Part shown: positions 33,101 to 45,452 of the stretch, one piece after another
Position numbering within the stretch: the stretch's first letter is position 1
Layout of the letters: each line of letters opens with the position of its first letter
Source: Limnomonas spitsbergensis
Taxonomy: Eukaryota; Chlorophyta; Chlorophyceae; Chlamydomonadales
Length of the DNA: 64,000 nucleotides
Assembly: GCA_037349105.1 (NCBI GenBank)
Contig: JAYJMM010000102.1
Coordinates: forward strand, 1,550,001 to 1,614,000
Reading direction: 5' to 3'
The notes under the pieces: model-generated
The model's database searches: none
The model's input: only the letters and a program-made list of their open reading frames with translations
What the model was told of the DNA's origin: nothing
Position numbers and translations under genes: made by a program

Positions 33101-36100
33101 TGACCCCCCTGGGCAAGCAACTAGCACACAACCACTACAGTGGCGTGGGAATGAACCCCATAGTGCAGAAGATAAGCCCCAGCCATAAAACTTGACGTGG
33201 GTGCAAAAGAGTTCGTTTGAGCACCGCCTAGAGAGTTAGGGGGGAGACAGGAATTTTGGCAGAGTTTTGAGATGATTCTCTCTTTTCATCATACACTGAA
33301 AGATAAAACAACCAAATTTCTTCCAGAACACATATGCAGAATCCGCTGCATTTAGTTTGCCCCACACTCCATTTGCGTACCGTTTCATGGCCTCATCCTC
33401 GTCCTCTAGGAAATTATGGAAAGTAAGGTTAAACTGAAAACGAAGGTCTGTATAGAACGGGCAGTAAATCATGTGAAGCTCATCCTCCCGACATTTAAGA
33501 TTGCAACATCTACAAATCCTCTCGCTACGAGGCACACAGGGTTTCTCAAAGCGCCCCGTCTCAACATTCAGCCAATGCGACCCCATCCGATACCGGGCTA
33601 CAGCGAAAATAATATTAGGCTTACTCAAATTGTACCAGAAGTCTCCTTCACATCACGCTTAATTTGGGACCACTTAGAGAACGTAAACAATTTGAACCCC
33701 GAGCGTTCTGAGTCAGGAGCAGCACGTCCTGATAGGGCCGTACGTGGCATGTCCCTGGAAATTTTGGAAAGCCACTGATCCCTAGCTGCATTCACAATGA
33801 CCTCAATATCCAAAGAGGTATTGGCTGATGCAGTCAATAAATCAATACCCAGAGACATCAATATGGTAGACAGAAAACCAGCCCAACAAAGTGAAGTGCC
33901 AGCCTTCGCCAAATCACAACTTTCCTGCATAGCCATTTTCACAAGGTCATTGTCAGGCCTCAGATTAATTCTATTCCAAAAACTCAGGGTCTGCTGAAAA
34001 AGACTTAAGATAAGGGGTTCACGGTGCAGTTCACTCATGAGAACATACTCGGCCACAGACTTGCGAAGACATAGACACTGCATGAGGAAACCCTTGTGAA
34101 TTACCTCCGAATCTCTAGAGAAACCAGTATCTGTCAAGCCAACTCCTTTCGCACGGAGACCTGGTCCCCAAATTTCACACCCATAAAACAGAATAGGCTT
34201 CACTAAAGAGTCAAAAATATGACATAAAATGTGAACATTGTGTATGTCAAGCTCATGACATCTCCGGACCATGGCATACAAAGCTGCCCTCCCTTTGTTG
34301 ACACAACGTCTACCTGCTCCCTTCATACCCTCTGCCTCATCAAACAACATAACCAAGTAGATGAAAAAGGGCTTAATATCAAGAACGCTTCCGTCATAAG
34401 ACAGAGATGCCAAATGACTGCAATATTTCTGGTTAAAAACAACTGCTTCAGATTTTTTTATATTGACTGTCAAGGCATTGTGGCGACAAAAAATATTTAG
34501 AGCATCAAGAAGTTTTTGCAGATCATCCGGCGATTCAGCGAATAACACCAGATCATCAGCATAAAGTAAAACTCTGACCAAAGCATGTGCAAGACGGGCG
34601 CCAATATCAGGGCACTCACTTGCGACAAACTTCTCGAAACGGTCGATAAACAGGCCAAACAATAGAGGGGACAGCGGGTCTCCTTGTTTAACACCCATAA
34701 AGGAGGAGAAACTATCTCCCAGTTTACCACCAACCCGTACACGGATTTTTACATCCTGATACATCTCCTTCAAACTTTCTAAAATCCGGCCGTGCACACC
34801 CATGCTCTGTAAACTCCGCCACAATAAATCTCTGTCAATGCAGTCATATGCCTTCCTAAAATCAATGAAAGCAGCAAAAATCGTTTTTTTCTCCGAATGG
34901 TATTTTTCAATAATGTGGTTAAGAATGAAAGCATTATCAGGTGTTCCCCGTCCATGCCGAAAACCTGCCTGGCCATCGGCTCTGAAACCCTGACTTTCTG
35001 CCCAAGAATCAAGACGTTGCAATAAGACGAGGGAATATAATTTGGATAGGGCAGTTCCGACGGCAATACCCCTATAATCGTCTTTGATTGCAGGACTGCC
35101 CTTTGGCTTGGGTACCGGAACGAGTGCTCCGATGCCCCACTCCTTAGGGTAACCGTCTGCCAAAACTCTATTAAACAAAAACGTAATTTGATTTGCCAAA
35201 ACATACTGCCGCTTCTCTTGAGAAAAAGCTCCCCTAGGAGTCACTATAACCGCGTGTTTCAAAAACTCCATAGGGACACCATCAACACCCGCAGACTTTC
35301 CATTCACAGTCTTTTCCAAAGCTTTCACAATCTCGGCTTTCGTAAAAACACTATTTAGGTGCTCTGCTTGAGAAAGATGAACTTCTAAAGGAAGAGGAAA
35401 TAAACACGCCTGAATAGTCTCATCCCCAGCTTTGTGGCAAGGCACATGCTCTGAAGGTTCAAACAGCTTTTCAAAGTATTCAGTCCAATCCCCCACATCT
35501 GTGAGGGGGCTGATCTTCCTGTTACTGCCATAAGCCGACCAAAAATTCTTAGGCTGGCACCGAAGATCTGACAGTAGATCCGCTGCTCGTACACCCTCCC
35601 ATTCACGCTTGATAGCCTGAGGTATACGTCGATATTCCCTAATGGCCAACTTAACCTCTTCTGAACCAGCACCCCAAAACTGGGCAGCCACTAAACAAAT
35701 TTTTCCAGCAGCTTTGCACCGGTCATCATACCAAGTATTGCAAGGCCTATCCTGCTTGATAACTTTAGACTCATTGGGATAGCAAGCAACTTTACCCTGC
35801 GATCTATGTAAATCCGTAAGGGCACACTCAATAGCGCGGCTAAAGTTTTGGGAGACTTCATGCACTGATGCAGAAAGGTGATACATGGCTCCAAAATGTT
35901 CTGCCACCGAGGCAGACGTACATAAATGTGTAACGTAAAAGTCCCTACTATCCGGGTTCCATCTGTAAACTACGTCACGAGCCTGCTTCATAGTCACATC
36001 GTTTCCCTGCAAGGTTCCTTTTTCCCTCCTAGCAAACGCGGTTGGCTCCAAGGCGGGCCGGCTAACAGTAAGGAAAATAGGAACATGGTCAAACCTACCC

Positions 36101-39100
36101 CCATCAGCACGTGCAGGGGTACAAGCACATTGAGATACCTGCATATCACATCCAGGCTTGATGGCCCGTCATATCAAAAATAAGGGATGGGGTTGATATG
36201 AAATAGTCAATGACACTGCAAGCACCAGCATTCTTGCCATGTTGGAAATAGGTAAAAGTACCTTCAATATCCCCAGACAACCTTCCATTCAGGATAACCA
36301 AACCTTGATCTTTGCATCTCTATCAATTTTTCCCATTACGATTAACCACCCCGTCCTCATTATGTCTAGGCGGGACAGCGCGCGCACACGCATGCAAATT
36401 AATGGCGTCACACGGAATTGGCAAATTGGCTGCGCCCATACCCTCCCATTCTTGCATGTCTATGATGTCGCAGCGATCATCCACACATGCAGTCCTAGCG
36501 TTCAAATCCCCTGAGATCACAACCTCCCCCAGCGCAGAAAATTTAGAGACTGATTCTCTAAGAAAATCATAGTGGGCCGCAGCATCCAACCGGCCATTTT
36601 CATGTTTGAAATAGGAAGAATTCCCATGAGGCAGGTAACACGCACAAACATACAGATTGCAGGCCGGAATTCTAACCCAGGTCATTCCATATGAAGGGGA
36701 ATCCTGAACAAAAAACACCGAAAGAGGCTGCCTAGCATAGACCGCAACTCCACCCGACCGTGCACCGTAAGTCCGTGCACTGCAAGAGACACATACGAAA
36801 CCAGATAGGTCAGGGACAACATCAGAGACGCAATGACCGGTGTGTTACATAATGATTAGGTCTGCTTTTTCCCATATCTTCTGAAGATCAAGGTTCAGGT
36901 GCATTGTGCTAAGATGCCCCCCTATGCTCCAGCTCAGCACCCTCAAACCCTTCCTCTCTCTATAAGCCGTAGCATTAACCGGTTTACGGGTTACCCGCTA
37001 GATTGACTTCACCTCCTCTCCTCGGACAAATAAGCATGCCCGCTTGAAGTAAGCAGGTACCAGACCTGCACTTGTTGTTGTGTTTAAGGCAATCCCAGAT
37101 CAAGGCTATTGGTACTGGTTGTGGGGTTGCGGCCTGTGGGCAAAAGGGGATGTGGCCTGTGGGCTGGGGGCTATGTCCTATGGGCAGTGGGCTGGGGGGT
37201 GGGCCGCTGGGGGCTGTGGCCTGTGGGCAGAGAGGGTTGTGGCCTGTGGCCTCGAAACGAGTTTACATTATAAAATAGAATGTGAACACTTATATCAATT
37301 CGCTGATCCCTGAAGATGCTGCATTAACTCTTAAGCACAACTGACGATTTATTCTTCCATGTCGATGCGACTGTTCCTCACATAGCTACGCGACCAATCA
37401 GCCGTTTGAATTTGGACTCGCTGGCAGTCTGACACAGACAATGTTCCTGCATTAGGCGAGTGGTAGCCATTGGTAACCAGTGGGGCGAGTCAAAAGTTAG
37501 TCCGAAGACTGGCCACTTCAGCCTAACCACTCGCCGAAAGAAACCAGCTCGAAAAATGCGGGTGCCCATTTTCATACTTTTTTACACCACTGGCTCCTAC
37601 ACATGTTGGCCCATTGTGTCGCTGATTTTGTGTCCTGCCATGGTAGCCCACCTAGTGCTACGGCCGGATGGGTGGGCCCATTATTTCTTAATAATTAAGG
37701 AGGGTGTATTGTTAAAAAATATCACACTTTCCTTAATCCATGCCCCAAGGTGCATTGATTCCGAAATGATTTATTTTGTTTCCTACCCCGCAGCCCACCT
37801 TCACCACCGTGGCCGCCGGAGCCTCCATTTCCGCCTTACCCGCCAGTCTCAATCCTCCAGCACCAAGTAAGGCCAGAAGCGCAAAGCAGTGGTATTATTT
37901 ACAGACTTTTTGACCTCTTGTCCAGGAGCCATGGGCGTAAACATGTGTGAGGGAAGTGTGGACGCCTCAAAGTCTTGGCTCTCGGCTATGGAACACAAGC
38001 ATTGCATCTAGGTTCATTAAGTGTCATTCGTTTGGCATATTTGCCCCAATGCTTGCACTGTTGCAGGCTATGCAACACAATATTGTTGCTAGCCATGCAA
38101 CACCATAGCTGTCCTGTCATGCTGTCATGCTGTCTCCATCCATTCTCGTGTGCTCCACCTCCTCACACCTTCTGCTTCAGTCCTGACAGTCCTAATCTAT
38201 CTCCATGCTTCTGCTGCAGCTACCACTACTATAGAGAAAAATGTAGAATCTGGGCAATGGCCTATGTGGCAGTTCTCAGCTCTGTAAATAAATGTAGATT
38301 ATGATCAATTTTCTCCGCTGCTTCCCTCTTCTGGTCGGTTTTCTTCACTGCACTTCCCAGCCATGAATAAAAATGTAAAATTTTGTTAATTTTCTCTGCT
38401 GCTTTTCTCACTACTGTAGGTTGTAATTTGTAAAATCTGCTCAACCTTCTCTGTTGCAGTTCCCAGTACTGAAGAAAACGTAAAAATCTTGCCTGTTTTT
38501 CTCCACCCCCACTGCAGTACCCACCCTATTCACCCGACGCCCCGCAAACCCCGCCACCGTCACGCCCTCAACCTCCACCCTCTCAAACATCATCTCCTCC
38601 TCCCCAGCCCCGCACCGTGATTACGGGTGTTGCCTACGACGGCTACCTCTTGAACTGCACGGTGTACCTCGACATGGACAAGAACACCGTTTTCCAACCC
38701 TTGTCCGAGCCCTCAAACATGACATCGGGTTCTGGATCCTGGTCTCTGCACATCCCAGTGGCAGCAGCAGCTACCTCGAGCTTGCGTGTTGTAGCTAACG
38801 ACCCAGCATGCACCGACCTGACGTTCGGCACGACCCTGCGGCTCTCCCTCGCTGCCCCGGCCGGCGCTTCAGTCATCAGCCCACTCACCACCCTGCTCCT
38901 CAGCCTCTCTCAAAGTCCATTGGTTCCGACAATGTCTGGGTTAGAGGCAGAGGCTATGCTCCGTGCCGCTCTGGGCCTGAGCGCGCACCTCCCAGCCACC
39001 TACTCCTTCACCACCACGGACTCCATCCGGCAGGCCCTCAGCACCTCCGCCTCGGTCCAGTGGCCGCTGCTGCCGTTGAAGGCAGAGCTTCAAGTGGCCG

Positions 39101-40772
39101 CCCTGATGCTGCACATCGCATCCATGCTTGCACCCAGCAAAGACATGCTGCCTGCAGTGTCCGCCTTCGCATTCGATGCCCTAGCCCAAGCAGTGGCCGT
39201 CAGGGCGACTCTGCTCTCCACCTCCTCCTCGCCGCCTCCCACCTCGTCTCCCCCCACCTCGTCTCCCCCCACCTCGCTGCCCCCCACCTCGTCTCCCCGC
39301 AGCCCCGACTTGGTCGGTCACCTGTCTCTTTCCCCTCTCGACTTCACTGATGTCGGCACCATCTCAGACCTCCTAACCACGACTGCCTCGCTGAGCCAGG
39401 CAGTCCCCTTGCCTTCCGTCCAGCTGGCGCCGCCCGCCCCTGCGTACCCCCCTTCCCCACTGATTCCCTCAGGCAGCGGTAACCTCCAGGGAGGATCCAG
39501 GGGCACACTGGCGGCCGAGGGGCTCCTAGACGCGTCATCGTCAACCCCGATTGGACGCCTTCAGCCTAGCGTGAACCTCGGCATCGTCGGCAACCTCGCC
39601 ATCCTCTCCGTTGCGAGCCAGGCGGTCTGCAACATGCAAGCCGTGTTGGCTGCTTCGGACAGCGTCACTTCGGCAATGGCAGCTGCCTTCTTCAGCCAGG
39701 GGGACTTTGCGGACCTGCTGCATGCGCTGGGGGTGTATGCAGGCAGCTCAGGGCCGGGCTGGTCCACAACCGCTGCAGCCGCTGCTGATCCAGTGCTCCA
39801 GGCCTTTCAGACTGCCACTCAGGTGGGAGGGGTGAGGGTACTGAAGCTTCCTTTTTATGCGAGGGGTGGCCATTGGCGACCAAGAGAGTGAGCAGGAAAA
39901 AAGTCGGGTATGGGAATCTTACCTGGGGTTGGTAGGGAATAGGTTAGGCTTCCGATCAAGGACTTGTTGGCTCAAGTCATGGATCGCTGGAGGGCTGAGT
40001 CTCATGCGTGTGATGCATGCAGGTTGACACCCTTCGTCAGGCGGTACAGCGTGTCATCCTTCCTGGCCCTATCTACCCCATGTCAGGCAACTCCGCCTCG
40101 CTGCCACCACTACCTGTGAGGGCGGTCACCCCACCGCCGGGCAGCTCTCAAGCCTCACCTCGCTCTCCTACCCAACACCCTCCCAGCCCACCCACCCCCA
40201 GTGATCCGCTCAATCAGACCAGCACAATCATCACCGGCATGGTGCTCGGCGGCGGCTGCGTGATTGCCTGCGCGGTCTGGGCGATCGTGGTCATCCGCCG
40301 GCAGAGGAGACGCAGCCAGGCAGCTATCTACAAAACAGCAGAAACGTCGAAACAGCTGGAGCCTCCGGACCTGAAAAAGTCCTCTTGGCAGATCATGAGT
40401 CACGATGACAGACACCTGGAGTCCGGCCTGGACCCACAGCATACGATGGTGATGGGCGTGCAAGACTCTAGCAGTCAGCTTGCAAAGCAACCGGGTGTCC
40501 AGGCCTTGCACAATGAGGACATCGATGAAGAAAACTCGCTCTCCGCTAGAGTGGTACATTGGGTACGCAATGACATCTTTCGCAGCCGTGGCAACAGCGG
40601 AGCAAGCACAGTTGGACGCCGGTCCAGCATTTTCTCATGGCCCACAACTACTGCTGCTGCTGCACCTGGGAGGGTCGGGCACCTCATTGAGGGCGGCCCA
40701 AGCGCCCCCGTCATAGCACAGGCCATGGCCAGGGCAGTGCTGCAAGAACAGCACACAGACGAGGGCATGTAG
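27170..40772 (+). CDS. Type I membrane glycoprotein with proline-rich stalk
   Basis: Seven exons with fully consistent phases: 27170-27404, 27609-27663, 28249-28340, 29579-29663, 37794-37866, 38518-39822, 40023-40772; 864 residues. The start ATG opens a signal peptide (LLVVAALSFLSSITTSYSA, cut near residue 26). Residues about 60-205 are a Pro-rich stalk encoded by four tiny exons plus the start of exon 6 (PPAPPWPPIPPRPPPAPPSP), like hydroxyproline-rich wall proteins. Residues about 214-360 resemble domains of bacterial surface proteins: GYLLNCTVYLDMDKN, SLRVVAND, then GASVISPLTTLLLSL. A second Pro/Ser linker lies at about 413-441, and one membrane helix (IITGMVLGGGCVIACAVWAI) at about 683-706 is followed by RRQRRR and a 150-residue cytoplasmic tail. 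Likely at the plasma membrane or wall interface; ligand unknown. Confidence 0.75.
27720..28248. other. Intron 2 of the membrane-protein gene
   Basis: Nothing recognised apart from short A/T-rich tracts and a G run at 27851-27858. The splice sites are CAT|GTGAGC before and GTGCAG|G after. Confidence 0.5.
28800..29455 (+). repeat. 27-bp minisatellite with telomere-like core (intron 3)
   Basis: About 24 units of AGGGTTTATGACCGGGAGCA plus CCCAGTT, with variants (ACCAGGAGCA, TTTTTGACC). Each unit contains TTAGGGTTTA, close to the plant/algal telomere word TTTAGGG, but the rest of the unit is unrelated to telomere DNA, so it is an interstitial minisatellite. It lies wholly inside intron 3 (28341-29578). 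Confidence 0.9.
29875..32765 (+). repeat. 2.9-kb G-rich minisatellite, unit about 48-56 bp (intron 4)
   Basis: About 58 units of the form AGGTTCAGGGTTTACCCCAG + G-run + CAGGGGAATATGGATATC + TATC. The length of the G-run varies (6 to 12), and some units have an extra GGGCAGG. No unit carries a stop in any plus-strand frame, which creates long but meaningless open frames. It lies in intron 4 (29664-37793), with the G-rich strand being the one transcribed into the pre-mRNA. A degenerate tail of the same words continues to about 32960. Confidence 0.95.
33236..37015 (-). mobile_element. Nearly complete non-LTR retrotransposon (LINE), antisense in intron 4
   Basis: Read on the minus strand. An apurinic/apyrimidinic-type endonuclease starts near 36950 (LRVLSWSIGG) with ARSGGVAVYAR, VISGDLNART and, after a frame change, FDHVPIFL (about 36050). 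A reverse transcriptase frame of 839 codons (36144-33625) has FIDFRKAYDCID, GVKQGDPLSPLLFG and the catalytic YADD at about 34551-34562. After one frameshift near 33628 comes a Cys/His finger (CRCCNLKCREDELHMIYC) in 33628-33236. Defects: a stop at 36845-36847, a frame change at 36144-36323 and the one at 33628. No gag-like first frame and no RNase H are seen. It is an endonuclease-RT LINE of L1-like type, recently active by its few defects. Confidence 0.85.
33625..36144 (-). pseudogene. LINE reverse transcriptase frame
   Basis: The longest intact piece of the LINE. It holds the end of the endonuclease, the palm and fingers motifs of the reverse transcriptase (AFIDFRKAYD, QGDPLSPLLF, LLYADDLVLF) and the thumb region with FYGCEIWGPGLRAKG. 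All catalytic Asp residues are present. It is a part of the element at 33236-37015 and is not fused to any host exon. Confidence 0.85.
37016..37793. other. Rest of intron 4
   Basis: A short degenerate repeat of GTGGCCTGTGGGC lies at 37125-37255. No gene is seen. The intron ends with a CCCCGCAG acceptor before exon 5. Confidence 0.5.
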
Positions 40773-40868
40773 CTGTCCATCTAGTTTCTGTGGGGTTGAC
40801 GCTGATTGTGATCATCAAGTCAGAATCATGGCCCTTGGCCTCCGCATGCTTCTGTCCATGCCAAACCT

Positions 40869-40873
40869 GTAAA
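40869..40873 (+). terminator. TGTAA poly(A) signal of the membrane-protein gene
   Basis: TGTAA occurs 97 bases after the stop codon, the usual place and sequence of the chlorophyte polyadenylation signal. The call depends on the organism being a green alga. Confidence 0.5.
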
Positions 40874-41004
40874 TACAGGATTATACAGATTAATTTTCAA
40901 GTTACTAGCAATAGAATTGACTGATTCATTAATTGATAATCTGGGACATACACGGTGTATTTCCCTTCAGTTTTGGAGAACTTGTCAATGATGCTAAAAT
41001 CAAT

Positions 41005-41345
41005 TAAGGTCGGAGGGCCTTATGCTGCTGGAGCACATGTAGGCCAGACCAGGTTCCTTTTATGCCTGCCAGAGGCGGCAGCAAAGCTGCAGAGGAGAAA
41101 CGTCTATTTAGGTTGGAGGTCCATATTCTGCCGGAGCACATGAAGGCCAGACCAGGGTCCTTTTAACGCCAGCCCAAGGCGGCAGCAAAGCTGCAAAAGA
41201 GAAATCTCAATTTTGGTTGGAGGTCCTTTTGCTGCCGGAGCACATGAAGGCCAGACCAGGGTCCTTTTAACGCCAGCCCGAGGCGGCAGCAAAGCTGCAA
41301 AAAAGAAGCCTCGATTTAGGTCGGAGGTCCTTATGCTGCCATTAT
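41005..41345 (+). repeat. Tandem repeat of about 105 bp, 3.3 units
   Basis: Units begin GGTTGGAGGTCC or GGTCGGAGG and contain GGAGCACATGAAGGCCAGAC and GGCGGCAGCAAAGCTGCAAA. Starts are near 41005, 41110, 41215 and 41318. It lies downstream of the membrane-protein gene. Confidence 0.85.
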
Positions 41346-44300
41346 GTTGCCATTATGCTTGATGGTGTTATTAGGTCAATGACGTTACACCTCTGGGCCC
41401 TGCTCAAAAAAGGCTCGGCCGAGCGGGCGCCTATTTAAAGAGTTGGTTATGCACCACTGTCTCGGTTTTTAAAGAGCATGGTGCATCAGGCAAACCAGAA
41501 AGCGGAAACGAGTCTTGACACGTGGAAGTTGGAACTCAGGCAAAAACTTGAAAAAGTCGAAAGCGAGAGTTGAGTATGCCAGGGGGGCGTGTGAAGTCGA
41601 AAATGGGAGTGAGAAGTCGAAAATGATCAGTTACAAGTCTTTCTCTCTCTTATCTTGTTGAAACTCATTCCTTGGGAACCACCAAGCAGGAAAACAGGGC
41701 ACAAAACTGGATGAGAAACTGTTGGGCAAGGGACATGCCTTGAAACGGCAGCAAGGAATCACATATTTATATCCTTCTACGCCTCTTGCTTCTCTTTCTG
41801 TCACTGCTTTACTTGTTGAGGCGGCGGCCGAGGCTCCTGAGGTTTACGTCTGCTGCTGTCTTGGCTGCTGTTACTGAGGCTGCAGGTAACAGACCACAAG
41901 GCACATCTCCGACTATCATAGGGTTCGCGCAGCCCGGATTTGAATATTTGAATAAGCTGAATACCGGTACCCTATATTTCATAAGTTTCCTGGATATTGT
42001 TCTTTGCTGGTATCCTTGAGTGCCGTATTTCGAGTATCTAGTAGACCTGATTTAGTTTTTCTTCATTCACCATTTCATATTGTGAACCACTTGCAGCTTT
42101 GATTGATACCAGAAGAAGCCCACTGCCGAACTGATTGGAACATACTCCTGACACCTCTCACAATACCGCACTGATACTTTCAGTGGGTGCTTCGATGCCT
42201 TTGGGGGTCAATTTTTCGGCAGTTTTAATAATCTGGTGCTACCCTTTGGGTACTCAAGAATATTCAATATACCCCAGTGATATGACTTCAATGGGGGCTG
42301 ATATTTTTCATGGTGAAGCGCAATTGTCGGCATTAATATGTCCCTCTGTCCCTGTCTGAATATGATGATTTACTATTCGTGATTAATAGCCCGGAATCCC
42401 GGATGGATTAATAGCACGCCATCACAAAACAGAATCCGCTGAAGAGCCCCAAGCCCCCAAGATCAACATCTGTCACATCATAAGTACCAGGGGTAAGTAC
42501 CCTGAAAGACAAATATAAACCAGGCACCCCTTTGGGCACCCCTTTAGGTACCGTATGTACGGTATGTACCGTAGTAAAGTGGACGAGGTTTGTGGCGTTT
42601 TCTCACCCTCATTCGCTGATGAGTGTGGAGAGTCCTGGCAATACTGATTGCATGCATAACAGTGGTCCAGGGGGACGCCAGAAGCAGCGTCCTTGATTTT
42701 TCTCTTCAGCACCTCAGGTCCTCAGTGCCTCAAGTGGTTCAGTCCTGTACAGCCAGCTGTCGGTTCAGATTTTGGGCTTACTTGACCTGGTTTGCAGCAT
42801 CGATGTCCGCTTACATGCTGCCTAATTTTATTGTTTATCAGCAGAACGGGATTCTGGTGCCTATGCTTTTCGACGATGGGGGTGCCGTCCAGATAGATGC
42901 GGTGGTAGCTAACGGGCTTCAGTCACTCATAGGAGACCGCTAGAAGCGATTCTTTTCGTGGCCATGAAGCCCTGACCGAAAGCCAAATCGTCATGATTTG
43001 AGGTGCACTCTCGTCTCCTCGCTTGTGCCATCACATGAGCCCAGCGTTTGTTTACGACGCCACTCGAGATCAGCTCGCGGACTCGCAGGGCGCTGACTTC
43101 TGCCTCAAGGTCGGTCAGGGCCAGAGAGCTTCAGACAATACGCGCGTGAGGCATGCATCGCCGTAGAGATAGATGCTCTATCATGTGTCCCCCCCTCGAC
43201 GGTGTTGGGTCCTTGGGTACTCAGCAGGGATTCCAGAGCACTGTACAGTACCTGCTGTCCCCAGGCCTGTGCAAGGCTTCGAATGCATGCTGCATGAAAG
43301 GGGCATCCACGGAATCGCACCTTGGCACTATCCACTCAAGGGCTACAGGCTAATTGTCACGCCTCACCATGCATGCATGCACTGCATGCCTGCCATCCTT
43401 GCCAAAATACGATGCTGTCCTTGGCTCCATGCCACCTCTGATCATGCGTGCATGCAAGACATGACAGCCTACCCTTGCCTTAAAACATGACCAATGTCTG
43501 CATGAGCTGTTTGCCAGCTAACCAGTCCTCATATAGCCTGCTTTCTTCCTCAAGTGGATACCTCCCCCAAGGAATACTCATGCCAGTCTTCTACTTGCCT
43601 TGCCCTCACCCTTGGGCTGGTTCTTACCCTTCCAGGACTTCTCGCGATGCATCTGGACCTGCTACCAGGTCACCATGCCTGTCTACAGCAGGGAGCTGGT
43701 TGCTGCCGTACTAGCACGCTTAGGTCCGGCTGGGGATATACCTTTATACCAAAAAGGATACTGGACTCTGCACCATGCGGTGAGCGGAGGAGGTGTGGCA
43801 ACATTACCCACACTGCATGTTTCAAGAAATATTCTGGACTTGCTCACAAGATGATGAACATCAGTTGCTGTCTATACCGTGCATCATCATTCCATAGGAA
43901 AAGGCCTGGACCTGAAGTTGCCGTCCCTATGAACCACCGTCGAATTGTCTTCGTCATCATACTTGTGGCAGACTCAGGGTCTCTAGCCTGTTACTATGGA
44001 AATGCTTTCAAAAGAAGCACACAGAGAATCCCTAATAAGAGCGTGTGGGATGGTTCTGAGGAGGTGCGACAGAGCACCAGAAACACAATCAACTCTTGAA
44101 TGTCATGATTAGATTCGCTTTGTGAAGCCTCTTAAGCCCTGTACTTGACAGGTGAAGAGGACACGCATTTCCTGCCCATAAGAGCTCTATGGGCATGCCT
44201 TTTTTCTTAGAGGAGATGGTTCAAGCTAATGCCAAAGCAGAGGAGTGCAAGTCATAAAAAGCATGTGGACTGCAGTCCAGATTCCGTACATGAAGGCACT

Positions 44301-44890
44301 TGGTTTTGTATACAGGAAATCTCCTTACCGTAGTGCACCATTCTGATTTATGGGCCTGCCCAACTGGGCGACATACATTTCTGTACCTTGCGGCTTGCGC
44401 TGCCGCCCCTCTGTGAACACCAGGGGGGCCCTGCATAGCCTTCATATGATCCCTCCCTCCCTTTGCTAGCCCAAAGCAAGAGGAGGGTCGAGCCTTCAGG
44501 GGAACGCGAAGGCGTGTAAGAAGCTAGGGTCTAGCTAATTGGCAACAATTTTAAGCAGAGGGTGGTGCAGCCGCACTTTGGCTATATTCTGGCCCATGAC
44601 TGAGGGGACTGGTGCGGAAGTCCCTACTGATGGGGCCCACGGCCATAGGCTGATCAAGTTTGGTCCCAATTTACCCAGAGATTCCCAAAGCCAAACCAAA
44701 ATAAGCATTGCCTTTCACTTCAGCTGCCATTTCTGCCTTGAACGCCCAGCCAACAGAAAAGAACAAAAATATGCCCTTGTAGGTTCTGAGCTGCCTCTTC
44801 AGCATCAGTTCATCAGCGTACAAGAAGCTGCTATTCAATGATGCGGTGAGCATGGCTGTGGACCTGCGTCATCCCAATCTAATCAAGCCT
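41346..44890. other. Intergenic, no convincing gene
   Basis: An inverted copy of the dispersed GGGCCCAGAGGTGTAAC repeat lies at 41372-41432. Short open frames at 42623-42943 and 43600-43854 (with a stretch DFSRCIWTCYQVTMPVYSREL after a CCAG) look vaguely protein-like, but no family, start or splice partner could be found. Otherwise nothing is seen. Confidence 0.4.
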
Positions 44891-44892
44891 TG

Positions 44893-45382
44893 ATCAGAGG
44901 CCGGAGTGTATCTGAGTCACGAAAAAATAAACACTGGGCATATCCTTGAAGGATATAATGCCAAGGAGATCCTTGAAGGATATAATGCCAAGGAGATCCT
45001 TGAAGGATATAATGCCAAGGAGATCCTTGAAGGATATAATGCCAAGGAGATCCTTGAAGGATATAATGCCAAGGAGATCCTTGAAGGATATAATGCCAAG
45101 GAGATCCTTGAAGGATATAATGCCAAGGATATCCTTGAAGGATATAATGCCAAGGAGATCCTTGAAGGATATAATGCCAAGGAGATCCTTGAAGGATATA
45201 ATGCCAAGGAGATCCTTGAAGGATATAATGCCAAGGAGATCCTTGAAGGATATAATGCCAAGGAGATCCTTGAAGGATATAATGCCAAGGAGATCCTTGA
45301 AGGATATAATGCCAAGGAGATCCTTGAAGGAAATGCCCAGTGTTTGTTTTTTCGTGACTCAGAGACACTCCGGCCTCTGGCA
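44893..45382. mobile_element. Inverted-repeat element with a 27-bp minisatellite core
   Basis: Ends of about 48 bp are inverted: AGAGGCCGGAGTGTATCTGA and GTCACGAAAAAATAAACACT at the left match the reverse complement of the right end with few differences. Between them stand 14 nearly identical units of GGATATAATGCCAAGGAGATCCTTGAA (27 bp, shown here by position: 44949-45330). Since 27 is a multiple of three, open frames arise on both strands; they are probably not genes. Units differ in almost no base, so expansion is recent. Confidence 0.8.
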
Positions 45383-45414
45383 TGAGGCCACAGTTGTGTC
45401 TAGCTGTCCTGTTT

Positions 45415-45452
45415 GGGCCGCCGGCCGTATGCCAGTCCAGGTTTGGTCCCAT
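45415..45452 (+). repeat. Dispersed repeat, second copy at 63029-63066
   Basis: GGGCCGCCGGCCGTATGCC and AGTCCAGGTTTGG here match GGCCGCCGGTCATATGCC and GGTCCAGGTTTGG at 63029-63066. It follows directly on the inverted-repeat element. Confidence 0.6.

Noticed and set aside
43600..43854. Possible exon with a DFSRCIWTCYQVTMPVYSREL stretch
   Set aside because: A CCAG precedes it, but there is no donor in a useful place and no related exon nearby.
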